From Echinometra lucunter (Eukaryota; Echinodermata; Echinoidea; Camarodonta; Echinometridae), in assembly GCA_029962745.1 (NCBI GenBank), contig CM057165.1, forward strand, positions 24,145,202 to 24,209,201: DNA of 64,000 nucleotides. The letters are read 5' to 3'. Positions within the stretch are counted from its first letter, which is position 1. The number at the start of each line of letters is the position of its first letter. This document shows positions 13,701-28,700 of the stretch, piece by piece. A model generated the notes under the pieces. That model was not told the DNA's origin. It made no database searches and was given only the letters and a program-made list of their open reading frames with translations. Both the position numbers and the translations under genes were made by a program.

Positions 13701-16700
13701 TTGTAAAAGTGTCTAGTATGGCAAGAGGTTTAAAGTGAACTTCATTGCTTGTACTCACCTCTAAGTTGTATGACATGTTTCTTACATGTATTATATTGTT
13801 ATTTTTGCACCTGTAACGTAGGTACCTTGATATATTTTGGTGTGGATCCACACATTCCCCCTACACTCCTTCCTGTTGGACATGCAAGCCATGATTATCA
13901 AGTAGATATCACTGTCAAAGTGTTTGATACTTATGGGGCTACAACCACTACTGCAGTTGCTGTAAAGGTATTGCTGACTACAAAATTTTATTTGAGTGTG
14001 CATCTAATAAGCCTTTTCGTGATCTCAGAGTGCATTGTATTGTGAGAATATGTCAAAGGTTTTTAGAGATAAACATAGCCCATTGCCATTGACAACTCAT
14101 ACCTCGTAATGCAATCTTGACTGTTTTCTTTAGTTATGAATTGTTCCCTTTGTGCAGTTTTACACTGATCGATGGATGAAAGTGGGTCGGGAATGAATCT
14201 CACCTCACTATAGAAAATACAAGACTTTAGAAAGTCGACCCTTTGAAGAATTTTCTTTAGTTAAAAGAAATTGAATTCCAATGGAACTTCTCTCAGTCGC
14301 ATTTAGACTTAGTAGGTGAGATGTTTTGTAAATCATTGTCTAAAACTTTTAAAAACCAAAAATCAAGCAAAGAGAGTTAAAAAATATGTTGGGGGAGAAA
14401 ATAAAACAAAGTCCCAATGTTCTGAGTCAATGTTCATAACAAAAGCCAGTAATATGATATTTTCTTAACTGGTTGATTGAAAAATCACCCGAATATACCA
14501 TAACACATGTTGCTATGTCAGATGGTGTCCATTTATCTTTAAAAAGTTGATGGCCAGCACTTCCAGCACATGCGCAGTAACAATTGCTGAAAAGGCTAAT
14601 TGTCTATCACAACAATAATTTGAAGGGAATGTCTATGTTGACTGCAAGTTAATGTGGACAAGAGCAGATTTTAGAAACTTGTCAGTACAGTGAAAAAATG
14701 TGATGAGTTTTAAATAAGTTGGGATTTTGCATAGTTTTGGAGATCTTCACAACTTGGCGGCTCTGTGATTTACTTTACGAGTGCTTTTATCTTAACTTTT
14801 GGAGGCTCATGAATGTTAATTCAGTTATATTGATGACATAATTTTCTCTTAAGACAAAAGAAAACTTGTTTTAATTTCTTTGCCTCTTTTATTGCCTTCA
14901 AAGCTTGTCTGTTTAGTGCAAACAAGCAAGAGTTACACATGTATATAAACATGAATCAGACTTTAGTACTTGCGTTGTATAATGTATGAAAGAAAGGAGG
15001 TATTGTAAACGTTATTTTCATGTGATTAAATTTTTTTCCTGAACAACTCAAGAACATATTTGCAGGTTCTTAAATTCGTGCTGCACAATTACTCACTCCC
15101 AAAAGTACACGATTTATGTTGATATTTCAATGTATATGAAATAGTACTAATATTTTTGTGAGTTCTAGAATTTGAGCTTGCCAAAAATAGTGCAAAATCT
15201 GCAAAAATTAATGTACTGTGAATATTTTTGCATTTACAGTATAAGAAAGTGTCATTTTTCAAATTTGAATGTGAATGATATGAATCCATTAATCTGTATT
15301 GTTGCTTGTACAAATATACAGGTAAGGGAACCACAAGTTGACCCAAGTGCACCTGGCAGAACTGTTACTGACACTGTCCTTGGCTTAACCTCGGGTGAAG
15401 AGAGCACCCTCACAAGTCTGTTGGAGTCTGGAGACACCCAGAGTGCAACCCAGCTGGTTTACACTCTCACATCTCTACTGAACGCAGAGGCTGAGAGTGA
15501 CTCTGATCAGGCAGCGAGTGCTACACAGGAGGAGCAGGAGGAAGAGAGCGATTTCATGGTTGAGAAAAAAATAAAGAGAGCAAAAGTATGAAACAAATTT
15601 ACCTATTCCTTCCCCTTACTATGCTGCGGCAAGCATTTAATAGACAGGTTCTAAGCTAAGACTCATGCGCCCTAACCATTGCCCTGTGTTCAATTCACTT
15701 CACTACTTGTATTTCACCAAATTCATAATTTCACCTCTAACCCTTGCTCTAATCTGACAGAACTTAAAGGAGAAGTCCAGACGATTTCACTAAAATTACA
15801 CTATAAAGCTTAAAATTCACGCTAACATCAGGCACATCTCTCCCTGTCCGTCGGGGGATTTGGGATTGCAAAAAAACTTCTCTTTGGAACAGAACTGGTG
15901 TGATTTGTACACCCAAAAGCTAGTTAGTTAATTGTTGATTACTCAATAATCCCAGTGTATGTCGGGTAAAGTAAGACATTTTCTAGCTGCTGAATTTTTT
16001 CTCTTTATGATCCATGCTTACAGAAATTGCCTAGACTTCTCCTTTAAGTCAGTCCTGACCCTACCTCTATATCTTTGACAGCCTGGAACAAATGTCAGAT
16101 AACCAGCAGAAAAATATTTGTATGTTTGTACTGTGTATATACATGTACATATTGAAAGGCCATGTATCTGATGGGCCCTGCGTTATGCACATACAAACAT
16201 ATATCAAATCCGTGTGAACGTAGGAAAGATTGGGGGATTTGAAATAGAAACAAATATTCAAAAGCTTTCTAGGCTTGGTAGTAACCTTTAAAATCTTTTC
16301 CATGGGAAGAAACTGCTGATTTCCAACATATGTGTTTAAAGGTGATATTTCAAGAGCTGCAGCATTCATTTTTCAAATCCGAATGTTTTTCCCACCAACA
16401 CTTTGCAGGCAAGAGAGTCCATCATTGAAAACATCCGTCAGATTGAAGTGCGGGACATGGAAACACTACAGCAGACCTCAGCTGCTATTGCTCACGTCAC
16501 TCGGGAGAAAGATGAGATTTCTGCTACAGCTCAGGTAAAAGCCTAAAACACCAGTCACACCAACCAAACCAAGGTACCCATGGTACTTCAACATTCTCAA
16601 CTCTCGGCACACGTACAAACATGAAATCTGTTTTTACTCCAAATTTTGAATTCTTCAGTGACTAATGTAAAGCAAGACAGTTTTTTGTGTGTCTTGAAAT

Positions 16701-19700
16701 TTTTGCAAATTTCTTGACTAATTCCAGCGCATCCTTTAGCAAGAAATTTCTTGAAGTGTGGAAGTTCACTTTTAAAAGTCAATCATTTTGCAGAGTAAGA
16801 AATGTGCAAATATGCATGGACCACTCCCAAAATTTGCAAAGATTCCATGGAAGCAAAAGTTTGTGGTTTTAAAGCAGACAGTGTCATTCAAATGAATTGC
16901 TGCACTAAAGAAAATTAGCCACATGAAGAAACAAGATGTTTGACAGCTAGCTATACTTCTCTTTATTAACCATTGAGTGAACTGTGGTTTTACAATTTTC
17001 TGAAACTTTTGATTTTGGTTTGATTTACCTTTCATATTCATCATCATTAGATATAGTCACATGAAAGCAATATATATACATACATCATCTTATACTTCAT
17101 CATGAGGTCATCAAATTAGATTCAAAAATAGAATTCAAAAATATTGAAACACAAATACAAGTTACAGTGGAACCTTGTTACAGCTGTTTCAACAAACTCT
17201 TGTTGTAACAAGGTAATCTTGCATTTCCCATTTATTTGTTTTCTATTGTTTTTGAGCCTTGATATAACAAGATTTAACAGGTTATTTACTTGGTCCAAAG
17301 GAGTTTGTTATAAAAGCTTTTCATGTATTTGTACACCTTGTGAATTGTAATATCTGTTGCAGTAAGTCATTCTTACCATGAATCGAAATAAATTGTGTTG
17401 AATCACCATTTTATTGACTGACAAAGAAAAATGAAAAAGCAAAAAGTCATTGCTTGAAACTTATTGAAATGACAGTAAATAGCTTAAATCTTTAGAACAC
17501 TTCAGTTATTTTGATGAACTAAACAAAATATTTTACACATGGTACAAAAAAAATTGGCCAATCATAATTTGAAATAATATTGGAATATACAGGTATGAAT
17601 ATATTACCTGCCTTAAGCAGTCTTCAAAAATTAAAAAAGAGAAGAATGTCTGGATTTATATTCATAAACTGGGTGTTTTAAAAAAGGAAACCTAACTCTG
17701 ACAAATTCCTGTAAATGTATTATGTATTTACCAGGTAAGTATTGAATTTCATATCACTTGAAAAAGTAATTCATTTGCTTTCCAGTGGTAACTTGGTTAC
17801 GTTTCTAGGGTCATGCATCTTAACACCATTGCTTTCAAAATTTTGTGCAGAATCCCAGGTGGTTCACTTTCAAATCCTCACACATGAATATGGATTTCTG
17901 GATACTCCTCTTTTATGCTCTCTGTCTTTGCTTTGCATTACTTTGATATCTTGTCATGCCTTTGGTTTGCACTGGCTCTTTGGTAGGCAAATGTTGAAAT
18001 TCAGCCAGACTGTCTTCTTGCACATGTTCTGAAAAAGCTTTCCAAAGCAGAAATTCCTGAAGTATAGGTAAACCTCTTTAACAAATTTGAAGAAGAAAAT
18101 CATCCAGGAAGTCAAACTGGATCACCTAGACTGTCAAACAAAAGATTTCTTTGTTAACATGCCTATGCATTTTGTGAGAAAAAGAACCATCTTGGATTCT
18201 GCACGAAATTTTGAAGACAGAGTGGTGTTCAGTGATTGTTATTATAATTTCTTATTATTTATTCGGCAAAGAAAACATTACAGAGTACAAAAACAATGAC
18301 AATGAAAAGGATAAAGATAATGTGACCACTGGAACGCCAGAAACAGAAAAAGTTAACTTAATAACTGTAGCTCAGGGCTTTCTGTCCCAATTCCAGTGGA
18401 AGCAAACATAACAAGATAGAAGTCAAATTACAAATTCCTCTTTATCATAAATTGCCTAGGCCTACCACAATTAGCAAAAGTAACTAATAAGGACAGTGAT
18501 AAAAACAATACAATAACAATTTTTTAAATCATCGTACATTGTAGTGATGTGTGACCATGGAAACCTAAACAAATTACCATTAGAAAGTATATTCTTTCAA
18601 ATGATATGAAATTCAACACCGGTAATAAACACAATCCTTTTACAGGAATTTTTCAAAATTGAGATTCCTTTTTTTAAACACCCAGTATAGTAGAAACTTC
18701 TCATTCTCTGCAGATTTTGCAGTTGTAGATATAAATTTATGAATGCATGTTCTTGAAATTTGGCCTGAGATGTACAGTACATTGCCAAAAAGTGTGCAGC
18801 ATGACTACCAATATGGTAAAGTTGAGAGACATGATAGTACATGTACAGCACCATACATACTTAATGGCTCATAGAATTTATGTCACAAATTCTTACAGTT
18901 ATCAGCTGCTCAAAGTTATCAAGAAATGTCCGAATTCCTTGAGGCAGAGAGTGGTAGCGGGAACTCTGGAGGGAACGCAGTAGAAGAAACAGCAAGGTAG
19001 GTAGAATAGTTCACACATAATTCATGATTGCAAGTGCATTAATGAAGATGCACGGCAAGAACGTTAAGTCACTAGGGATAATGAACGACGCCTTGTCAAG
19101 TTCATTATCCATCTCATTGCGACTTAACTGAGTGTAGTGCATATCAGTAATGCATAAGCAACAAGATATGAATTATATGTTTTATAAAACGAGTCAGCAA
19201 TATGAATTGACCAGTCGGGTTCTAGAACCTGTTTTATAAAAAAAACTTGTTTCACAGCTTTTGTTAACTCTGATAGAACAAACACAGGACTGCTATGTCA
19301 ACTTTTTGTTACATATACACTGTAGATGTACTGTATATTCCTAACAATGTGGCAGTCTCCGCAATTAAAGAGTAAATTTGTGACTCGTTGATTCAAAACC
19401 ACCTGTAAATTGCCAGAATTAATTTGTTTTGTGTATTTTCTGTAAGTACACAAAGAGATTCCAAAGCTTGCCAGTGATAATTCATTTGTGATTTACTATA
19501 GGAGATACAATGGAATGTGTTTTTTTTTCTTTTTTTTTTCATATATTTGTCTATGATACTCAGACAAATGTACACTGCCTTTTTCCACAAGGTACAAGGT
19601 TCTGCCCTATTGCGCATAAAACAGATAGGGCAGCATCGAAGGCTTTGACAATCTCAACATTAGCTGTTGAATACCATGTCCAAGATAACTGGGGCTGGGA

Positions 19701-22700
19701 TGTATGGAAAATGCATGCATGAAAATTAAAAAAAAGTGTATTTACTATTAATTTTTTAAAACTGTATTGAACAAATGAATGAATAAGCAAATTTAATCAA
19801 CTACAGTATTTTCTCTCGCACCAAGCTTTATTATGCTGGGATTGTCAAACATCATGGAAGCTGCCTTCAGCTCTTTATCTTCAGTCATCAATGATACTGA
19901 GGCAGTGGCAGTTCCTGATGATGAAACTGGACAAACTATTTCAAATGTAAGTAAGGTAGTATATTCATTGTAATAGTAAGTGATAAAAGTGTTCACAAAT
20001 GTCTAATAGTCGGCTTTTACTAAACACTCGGGTCGCGTCGCGCTGGAAAACACTCGGGTCGCGGCTCGCTGGGTATGGGGCGCCAAGTTTTAACTAAGTT
20101 ATTTGGTCCAAAACTGCACAATTTAGTGTCAAAAGTTCACTGAAAACTTTTTTTCATTATAGAATTCACGAACAGTACGTGAACCATTTAGTTACAAAAT
20201 GAAATGCAACAGACGATTTTGCAACAAACACCTCCCACCAATATGAATAAACAGACAGGAGTTATAATTATGATCTCTCATTAAGCCTGCTATATTCACT
20301 TCGCCCGGGCATTGTCTTTGTTTCGTTACAAACACTTTGTGCATAGCAGAGGGCGGGAGGATCAGTTTACCAGAAGATGCTTGTGGGTGTGGCTATGAGG
20401 GTTTTGGTTTTACTGTACACTGACTGTAGTTTTGGACCGAATAACCTAACACTTGGCGTACCATACCCAGCGAGCCGCGACCCAAGTGTTTTCCAGCGCG
20501 ACGCGACCCGAGTGTTTAGTAAAAGCCTAATAGTCTCTGGTTCTGTAAATGCATAAAATGAAAGACTTGATCATATTAATCCACTTTGCTGTTGCATTCT
20601 AAATCTTATGCATGTATCCATGTATAGTTTACTCCTGATGCTTGCCTGACAGATTGTTAAATGTAGGCAAAGTGTACTTTGTTCACAGAAAGAAAATAAG
20701 TAGCTGCTTGAACAAGATGTACCCATAGCATAACCTCCCAGATGTGGGTTTATAGTTATAGAATTATGATTTGCACTATGATTATGCCATTTTCTATTGC
20801 TGTGGCAGTTTTTTAGGCAGTTTATTACCTCATATGAACAAGGCCTCCAGTTTTCTATTACTTGATCTCTATTTCAACTACAGACAAGAAACGTTACTTT
20901 GGCCTCTCTCCAAGCCCTGGAAGAAGTACAGGCAGCTATCCTACTGAACAAAGTCCCTGGTGAAGACAGTACAGTAATCAGCACAGAAGCTGTGTCCCTA
21001 ATCCTCCAGAGAGAGGAGAGATGGAAGGTAGCATCCACGGTCAGGGACAGCAAGGCAGGAGCCTCCTACTTCCAACTTCCAAGCAATGTACTTGATGAGG
21101 ATGGTGGGGAGTTTGGCTATGATGACATGATAGACAGTCATGTGAGTGCTTTAATGGAAGAAATGGAAGAGAAAATAAAACAATAATCAATGATTAATTA
21201 ATAAATATGTGCAGTTTTATAATTTTGTAGTGTCCTGAATGATGTAAGAAGCATTCACATGAGTGCACACTTCCTTTTTGTCGAGCCACCGAGTTGGAGT
21301 GAGACTAAGGTATCCTTAGCAACATTCGTCCGACCATGGCACTTACGAAACTTGAATAACTTTGTGACAATTTGTCCATTTGTAACTAAACTTGGGTGGT
21401 AGATAGGGACCTCCATGTCATTTCATTCATGTTATTTGGGGGTGAAAGGTCATGTATGTAGGTCAGAAGTCAAATGAGGTCAGATCGATGTTAAGATTTT
21501 CCTACAAATTTGTACAGGGGTTAAAGTGATTACACAATGGTAATTTTTTTTTTTTATATATATGATCGAGAATAGAATTCTAAGAAGAATAACATTGAAA
21601 ATATGATGATTTTTCAATCGATATCAATGCATTTTGGCTAATTTTCTCATAAAAAGTCAAGAGTTGACCAAAAAATTTGAGGATGAGGTATGACATAAAA
21701 GTGGGTACCCAGCTTCGCGCATTGCAGTTGTGCTGCGCGCTAGACTGTACAATATGTATTATACCTTGCACGCATTTTGCTAGAATTGCGCAACAAGGTA
21801 CCCACTTTAACATCATTTTGACGTCAAAGTGGGTACCAAGTTGAAACTGGGTCACAGCTGAGGGGTCAAAAATATCCTGAAATCTTATCACATCTGGGGG
21901 TTTCCTTGGCAACATGACTTTAAAAAAAATTTTAGGCTAATGATTTTCTGCTAATAAAATCATGCTCTGATCTTTTAAATGAACTAACATTGTTTCAGCA
22001 TTTGGTACCCCCTTTAATAACTTTTGAACCACTAGCCCGTTTGTAACAAACTTGAATGGTAGATGCCTTACAGGGATCCCAATGTTGTTTGGAGTCAAAG
22101 GTCATGTATGTAGGTCAAAGGTCAAATGAGGTCGATCAAATGTTACAAGTTACCTACAAAAATGATTGCACACGATCATGGCAAGACATGTTATGCCTAT
22201 TGCCGTGTTATCAAAGGAATAAGGTAACTTTTTTGTAGTTTCCTGACTGATATTGAGTGTAGACCTGTGATTGCTCAAGTCATGAAAATGGAAGAAAATA
22301 AGGAAATCAATCAAAATGCAATAATAGTTATCCATGCTATATAATCTTTTATAATCTGGCTGTTTGGAGTCTACCAGAAAAGGTGTGTTATACCAAAAAT
22401 CAAATGATATCCAACAGGTAAAAGTGCTAATCGAAATTTAAAAGTAGACCAGTGAGTGTTTTATTGTTGGAAATGAAAAAAAGAGGGGGGTTATAACCAA
22501 TTATTGAGCAATATTTTTCTGTGTTTTCTGATACTCTAAATTCTTGATCGACTTCTGTACATATATGTACCCACATCTACTCTGAAAGATATATGTGAGT
22601 GTATTAAGCGAAGTATCTTTGACTTTTGACATGAGATTTGATAATGATCGATTCATATCCTGGGATGCACTGTAAAAGTCCAATGGCTAGTCATCAGTAA

Positions 22701-25700
22701 GCTCATGCCCCTCAATACATACACAGGAAAGAAATGGGGAATTTGCAGGAAGCAGAATGCTATTGAATTTGCCATTAAAGTGTAGATCTATACAAAATGA
22801 ATACTCCCCAGGGAGTGGAGATAGTGTATCCATTGTGTGCTGTCAATAAATAAATAGATAACAAGGGTAAATGAGATGCGGTACTGTTATTAGTGGTACT
22901 TGAAATCCACATAATAAGTTTGAGATGAACAATATTTTAAATTCAATAAAATTAATTGAACCTTGTTTATATCTTATTACCCATATACAAAGTTTATCCT
23001 TACAAACAAATTCACGTGCACACAAAAAAAAACCCCACTGCTACAGCTATATGAATCTGCATGCTTACTCGAGTACTATTTTGGTGTGACGCTCAGGATA
23101 TCAGAAAGTGGAGGCAGATGTTCACGCTCATAGTCAAGGATCATGCCGCCTTGTCCTTTGGCCAGGAGGATGGCAAGGTTCCCCTTGTGAGAGATTTCCA
23201 CCTTCTTCACTGATGGGACCCAGTCCAGCAAGATGGGATCTATTAGAGACTTGGAGCTTCCAAGCTGATGGATGCCAAGCTCAAAACGGGCTGGATCTGA
23301 GAGTCGGTGGTAGACTATTAAAACTTCCTGCGTGAGTGGGTCAACCAAGAGTTGAACAGGGTCACCAAGTTTAGTATCAATGTTGCATGGTTCTGGGATG
23401 CTACCATAAGTGGTGAGCCTTCGCATCACCTTCTTATTTGACGTGATGATGTAGATGTATGATCCACAGAGGACTGTGTTGATCGGATGAAAGAACCCAT
23501 TCACACTAAAGTCGATACACTGTCTCTCTGTTAGCATAATCTTCCAGATTGTGTGTCCATTTACTTCTGGAATCCACAGTTGGTCTTCTGGATCCATATG
23601 TACATAGGGGTCAGCACCACTTCCTCCTCTTTTGATGGGGAGTTCTTTACATAGTGTTGTCCGTCCTGTAATGTCATTCATGTACAGATACCAGGTGCCA
23701 TCTTGCAAACTAGTCATCACTATGCTCGAATCTTTTGTACTATTGATGTCTACTGGTCTGCCTGCCACTCTTAAACCCAGTAACCTTTCGCTGCCAGATG
23801 TTGAGAGTTCCTTGACGGCAACAGCATTAGGTAGCTGTGTACTGGTATACAGAACATACCAATTTCCATTAGGCAGACAGGTGAAGGAAGAAATAATTGT
23901 ATCTCTACACCCTTCAGTATCAACAATTACATTTGATGCAGGTTTCCAACTCAAATTTGTTAGTACTACCTTAAACATCTTAGACTTCTTGTCCAATCTC
24001 TCGGGTATGTTATTCTTGAGAGCAAGACTTCTGGCAACTCTTGGCATCAGCTTTGCATCCATTTTATCTCGCATTTCGGAGAGTGACACTCGCAGACATT
24101 CCTGTGCTTTAGCAAACTTCTCAGTGATTTCATACTCATTGCCTCTGTTTATCATCTCCACAATGTCATCAATGGGTCTCTCATTGTAGTACATCAAGTC
24201 TACTTTCTCCTCCATTTTGCATCCAAATTGCTGTACCTGACCAATAAACTGATCCCTCTGTATCTCAATCTCCTGTATCATTCTGTCTGCAGCTCCCTGT
24301 GCCTCGCTCTGCAATTGCCAGATGTGTGATCTAATGGTGGACACAGCTGCTCTCTGGTTGACGGCAAGTACAGATTCTGTCATTTTCTGGTGTTGTCCTA
24401 TGAGTGTTGTCAAAGAAGCCTTCAACTGGTCACTTTTATCTTTGATGTTGACAAAGCGATGCCCTTTGTGGTCCACCACTGTGCAGTCCCTGCATATCAG
24501 TGCCCCCTGGCAGGTCTCGCAGCAGAAGTTAGTTACCTCAGTGGAGTGCTTCTTACACTTGGCAATATATTTTATCGCTGGAGGAAGTGGTTTCTTTTGT
24601 TCCTCCTGCGCCTCAGCTACTGGTGCTTCTGCCTGTGCAAGGTTCATATCTTGCAACTTGTCTATAGTAAACTGCAAGCTGTAATTCCTTGGTAATCCAC
24701 TCACCCCATTGGAAGGCAATGATATTTTTGTTCGGCATTCTGGACATTCAATGACATTTCCTGGGATAGGGCTTTTGTTGGCGTGCTCTTGTAGGCATTT
24801 CCCACAGAAGGTGTGGCCGCAGGTCAGCAGTCTGGCATCCTGAATGATGTCTATGCAAATGGAACATTCTGGAAGAAGCAGTGCAATATCCCCTGCTTTT
24901 TGTGTCATCTTGTGTCATGAAGTTTGTCCTTTTTTATCCTCAAAAATATATAAAGAAAGTCTTTTCCAAGGATTGTATTGAAAGCCTAACATGTACAGTA
25001 CACTGTACATTGCTGGGGCAATGATATGCGCACTGTGTAATTCCCCTCGTATCTGCATGGTAGCCAAACACATCTTGCATTATTGCGGTGGTGTACTGTT
25101 GTCTTTTAGCCTGAGAGTGTATCATGAGATGTGCATATTCACCACTCTAAAGTTGGGAATCCCCAGTCATGTGTTTGCTGATGCAATCCACACAGAACAA
25201 AGTAAGGTTCATATATCTTGTGTATACAGACTATATAATCTTATGATTTAATTGAAAGGAACCAGCTTATCAGTATTATTCTTCAAAGTGCAAGAGTCAC
25301 CAAAACACACTTTGCTTTGTACAGTTCCATGTCAATATATCTTCTTAGAAGTATGAGATTTGAACATTATTTCTATAAAAAGATATTGTGAGTTCAAGTA
25401 TAACTGTCAAGTGAGTAGACTAGTTGACATATATGGAAACTTGCATGCATAAAATAAGGTGTTTCTAGAATCAAACTGCTGTTAGATTCTTCAAATTTGT
25501 AGTCATATGTTATCCTCTATTCAAAATTCTTCAAACTCAAATTTTAGCCCCTTCTGTGCATGTGGAGGTGGGGGACTACTGGACTAAAGAGGAAGTTCAA
25601 ATAGAACAAATCCTTTCAAAGCCCAAAAGGTTGAACAAAAATAACAACTTTAAATGGGAATTCATTATGATTGTACACTTTTCATTCATTTAGTTATTTT

Positions 25701-28700
25701 TTTATATTCATTTAATTTACTTTTATCAATTATTCTTAAGCCTATATAGTGACACAGATTGGGTAAATGGATTCATAAGTTTGATGCAGTGTATCTAGAT
25801 TTTGACAATCTTGCATGGATATACATGTGAATAGGATTTCTATCATGTTCAGTCTGAAATACAAGTGAATTACAGGATGAAGTACTAAAACGCTAATTAT
25901 CTTTTGGAAAAAGTAAATTCTGTAAATGTCGCTGGTGCAATAAAAACAAATGCTTTTTTTTTTCTCCAAAGTTAAAGATCTCTTTTTGGAACTCCAATTG
26001 CCTGATTGATTGATTTGACAACTTCTTTAAAAGAAGAGAAAGTGAAAGGCAATTTTTCCTCATACAATTTTTTTGTTTGTTTAACTCCTCTTGCATTACA
26101 TTTGCAACAGTGCACAACTGAGCCTTCGTTTCATTCGCACTAGTGCACAGCCACACAAATGCCTATTGACACACTAGCTAATTACACAATTGTACGTTCA
26201 CATCATCCTATTATGCATTCTTTCTGTTGTAAGGGCTTTTCTTCTGGTCGGATTTTGTTGATTTTGGTATCATTGTAAAGCCTATTCATTTATCTGTCCA
26301 TATAAAACACCTGCCACTGACAAAAGAACAAAATAGAGTGCTAAAGTTTCATTGGATATGTTTAGAAACATGAGTATCATTCAGACAAAGCACACTAGTA
26401 TACTGAATGAGTTATACATGATAAGAAAGCCCATTAAAAAATCTACACCTTTCCTACAAAACATTTACCTTTAAAATTTTCAGGTATAGTCTTTTAAATA
26501 ATGGAGACACTGTAAACCCAGATTAGTGTTTGCTGCTAAAATAATGCACAGGGGGCTTACAGGTGAATGCACAAGAGATTAATATGATGGTTTCATATAC
26601 TAACTTGGATCACACTATAAAAATATCAAATTAAAAAAACATAATTTCATTGCTACATCATATTTATTGTTGAGATAAGTGTTTAAATACACTGAGCTTG
26701 CTTGACTATTATACACAATACATATATTTCATTTGGTGAACAAACTAAGAGTGCATATCAGTTATTTCTTGTGAACCTATATGTCTCAAAGTAACAAATT
26801 TGAATTCTGAAAAAAATATGGCTGAAAGTGATTTCTCCTAATAAATTATAAATTCCTTTTATGACAGATATTTGAGTGGGTTCTGCTGAAGTGAGCCATT
26901 CTTTGGAAATTGCAGAATTCCTGTTTTTTAAGAAATACAAACACATATTCTTATATATTCTGGTGACTTTTATGTGTAAGATGTCAGGCCAAATTTTATG
27001 TCCTAGGTGTAAATTTACTACAACAACATGTGCAAGAGAAATGGCAAAAAAAAAAAAAAATAATGAGACATTTGAATTTGTCATGGGACAAATTAGGTGG
27101 TCTGTCAGCATCTTTAAGGTTTCGACATGGATAGTGATAAAGTCATTGGTGGAGACTATTGAAAACTTTTACGTCTGGATAGGAGACTTTCATCATAGAA
27201 ATGAATAAACAAGATAGTCTTGTTTAAAAGCAAGGTAATCTCGTTTAAAGGCAAAAAATATGACGTCATGAATTATGGTGACTGATGACTGACCGAAATT
27301 TGAATGAAATGGACAGTGTCGACTCTGAGTTATTAAATATGCTGTAGTGTATGCTAAATGCATTATGCTGTATGTAACGTGCAAATATGGAAAATTCTGA
27401 CATGAAAGGCTTAAATCCACTATTCAAGTATCATTAGGCCATTAAAATGGAAAAATGAAGGAAAGAGGTCGGTAGAGAATTGCCTCAGTTACAACATAGT
27501 GGAAGTTGGGCGAAAATCGAGCAGAAATAACGGAGATGTTGCTCAAAGAAGACAGGAATGTAGAATCAAGAATTGAGAAAATGTCATGTCCCGTAGACAA
27601 TACACGTAAAATGTGAAAAATTGACATGCCACCACTGATCACAAATTTAGACCATGATTCCATTGTCAAAATGAAACTTTGTGGAACCAGATTTGCAGAG
27701 AATTGTCTCGGCTACAACATATCGAAATCCTGGCGAAAATCGACCAACACCAAGCGAGATAGTCTCGTTTATGCTACGTTCACACCTTTGCGTATTGCTG
27801 CGCTATCAATTCGCAGCCATACCCAGCAATACGCAGCAAATCTGACGCGAGCAGTCACACTATTGCGTATCTAGCTCGTATTATGCTGCTCATAAAAAGC
27901 AAATGGCGTACGAGCTATACTCGCAGTATATCGAGCACTAACGTACGCAGCGGTTCAGTGGTGTGCGAGCAACAGCTCAACATTACGCGCAATCATGCGA
28001 ACAACAACGAGCTAAAGTGAGGTAAATCGTGCAAGAAACGCAGCTATAGGCAATGACAAGTGCTCAAAAAAAGAGACGATTTGACCTTGCGCTTGCTTGC
28101 GATAATTAAAAAAAATTTTAAACTAGCGAGTAACCAGCGCAGGTCTATGCACTAGTCTGCGAGTTGAGTACGATGAGAGCACGTTTCATTGCGCTTTATT
28201 GGGTATGACTGCTTATGTCTGCGTTTGGTCAATACGCAGCCAAATATGCAAAGGTGTTAAAGCCAAAAAATATGACGTCATAAATTGAAAATCAGAATTT
28301 TTAGTTCTCATGAGAATATGATGACGTCATAGCATCGACAAGTAAATTTTTGTCATGGATTCACATCTACAACTCATAAGCTTTCAGAATATGTAAAAAA
28401 AAATTGGGGGGTCTCCATGCATTCAGAGGAGCTATGGCAGATTTTAACCCATAGAGGTACAGTGTCACCTTTAGGAGACACTTTTGCAGTATCTGTTGGT
28501 CTAGAATGTTGGGCAGTACATATCATACATGAGCAGAAAGAGAAAAATGCACTGACAAATTTGAGCCCATTCCCATCGCTGTATGGTAAGGCGTTCTCGA
28601 ATTAGAGCAGTTTAAGAGCAACTAATCATTAAACTCTTTAAATTGGCAATGCAATGAATAATATATAATCACTATTTCTGTGTTCAAATTGGCAATTTCT

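Noticed and set aside
23632..24189. 185-codon plus-strand frame inside TRIM A
   Set aside because: Shadow of the RING/B-box gene on the other strand; no domain pattern of its own.
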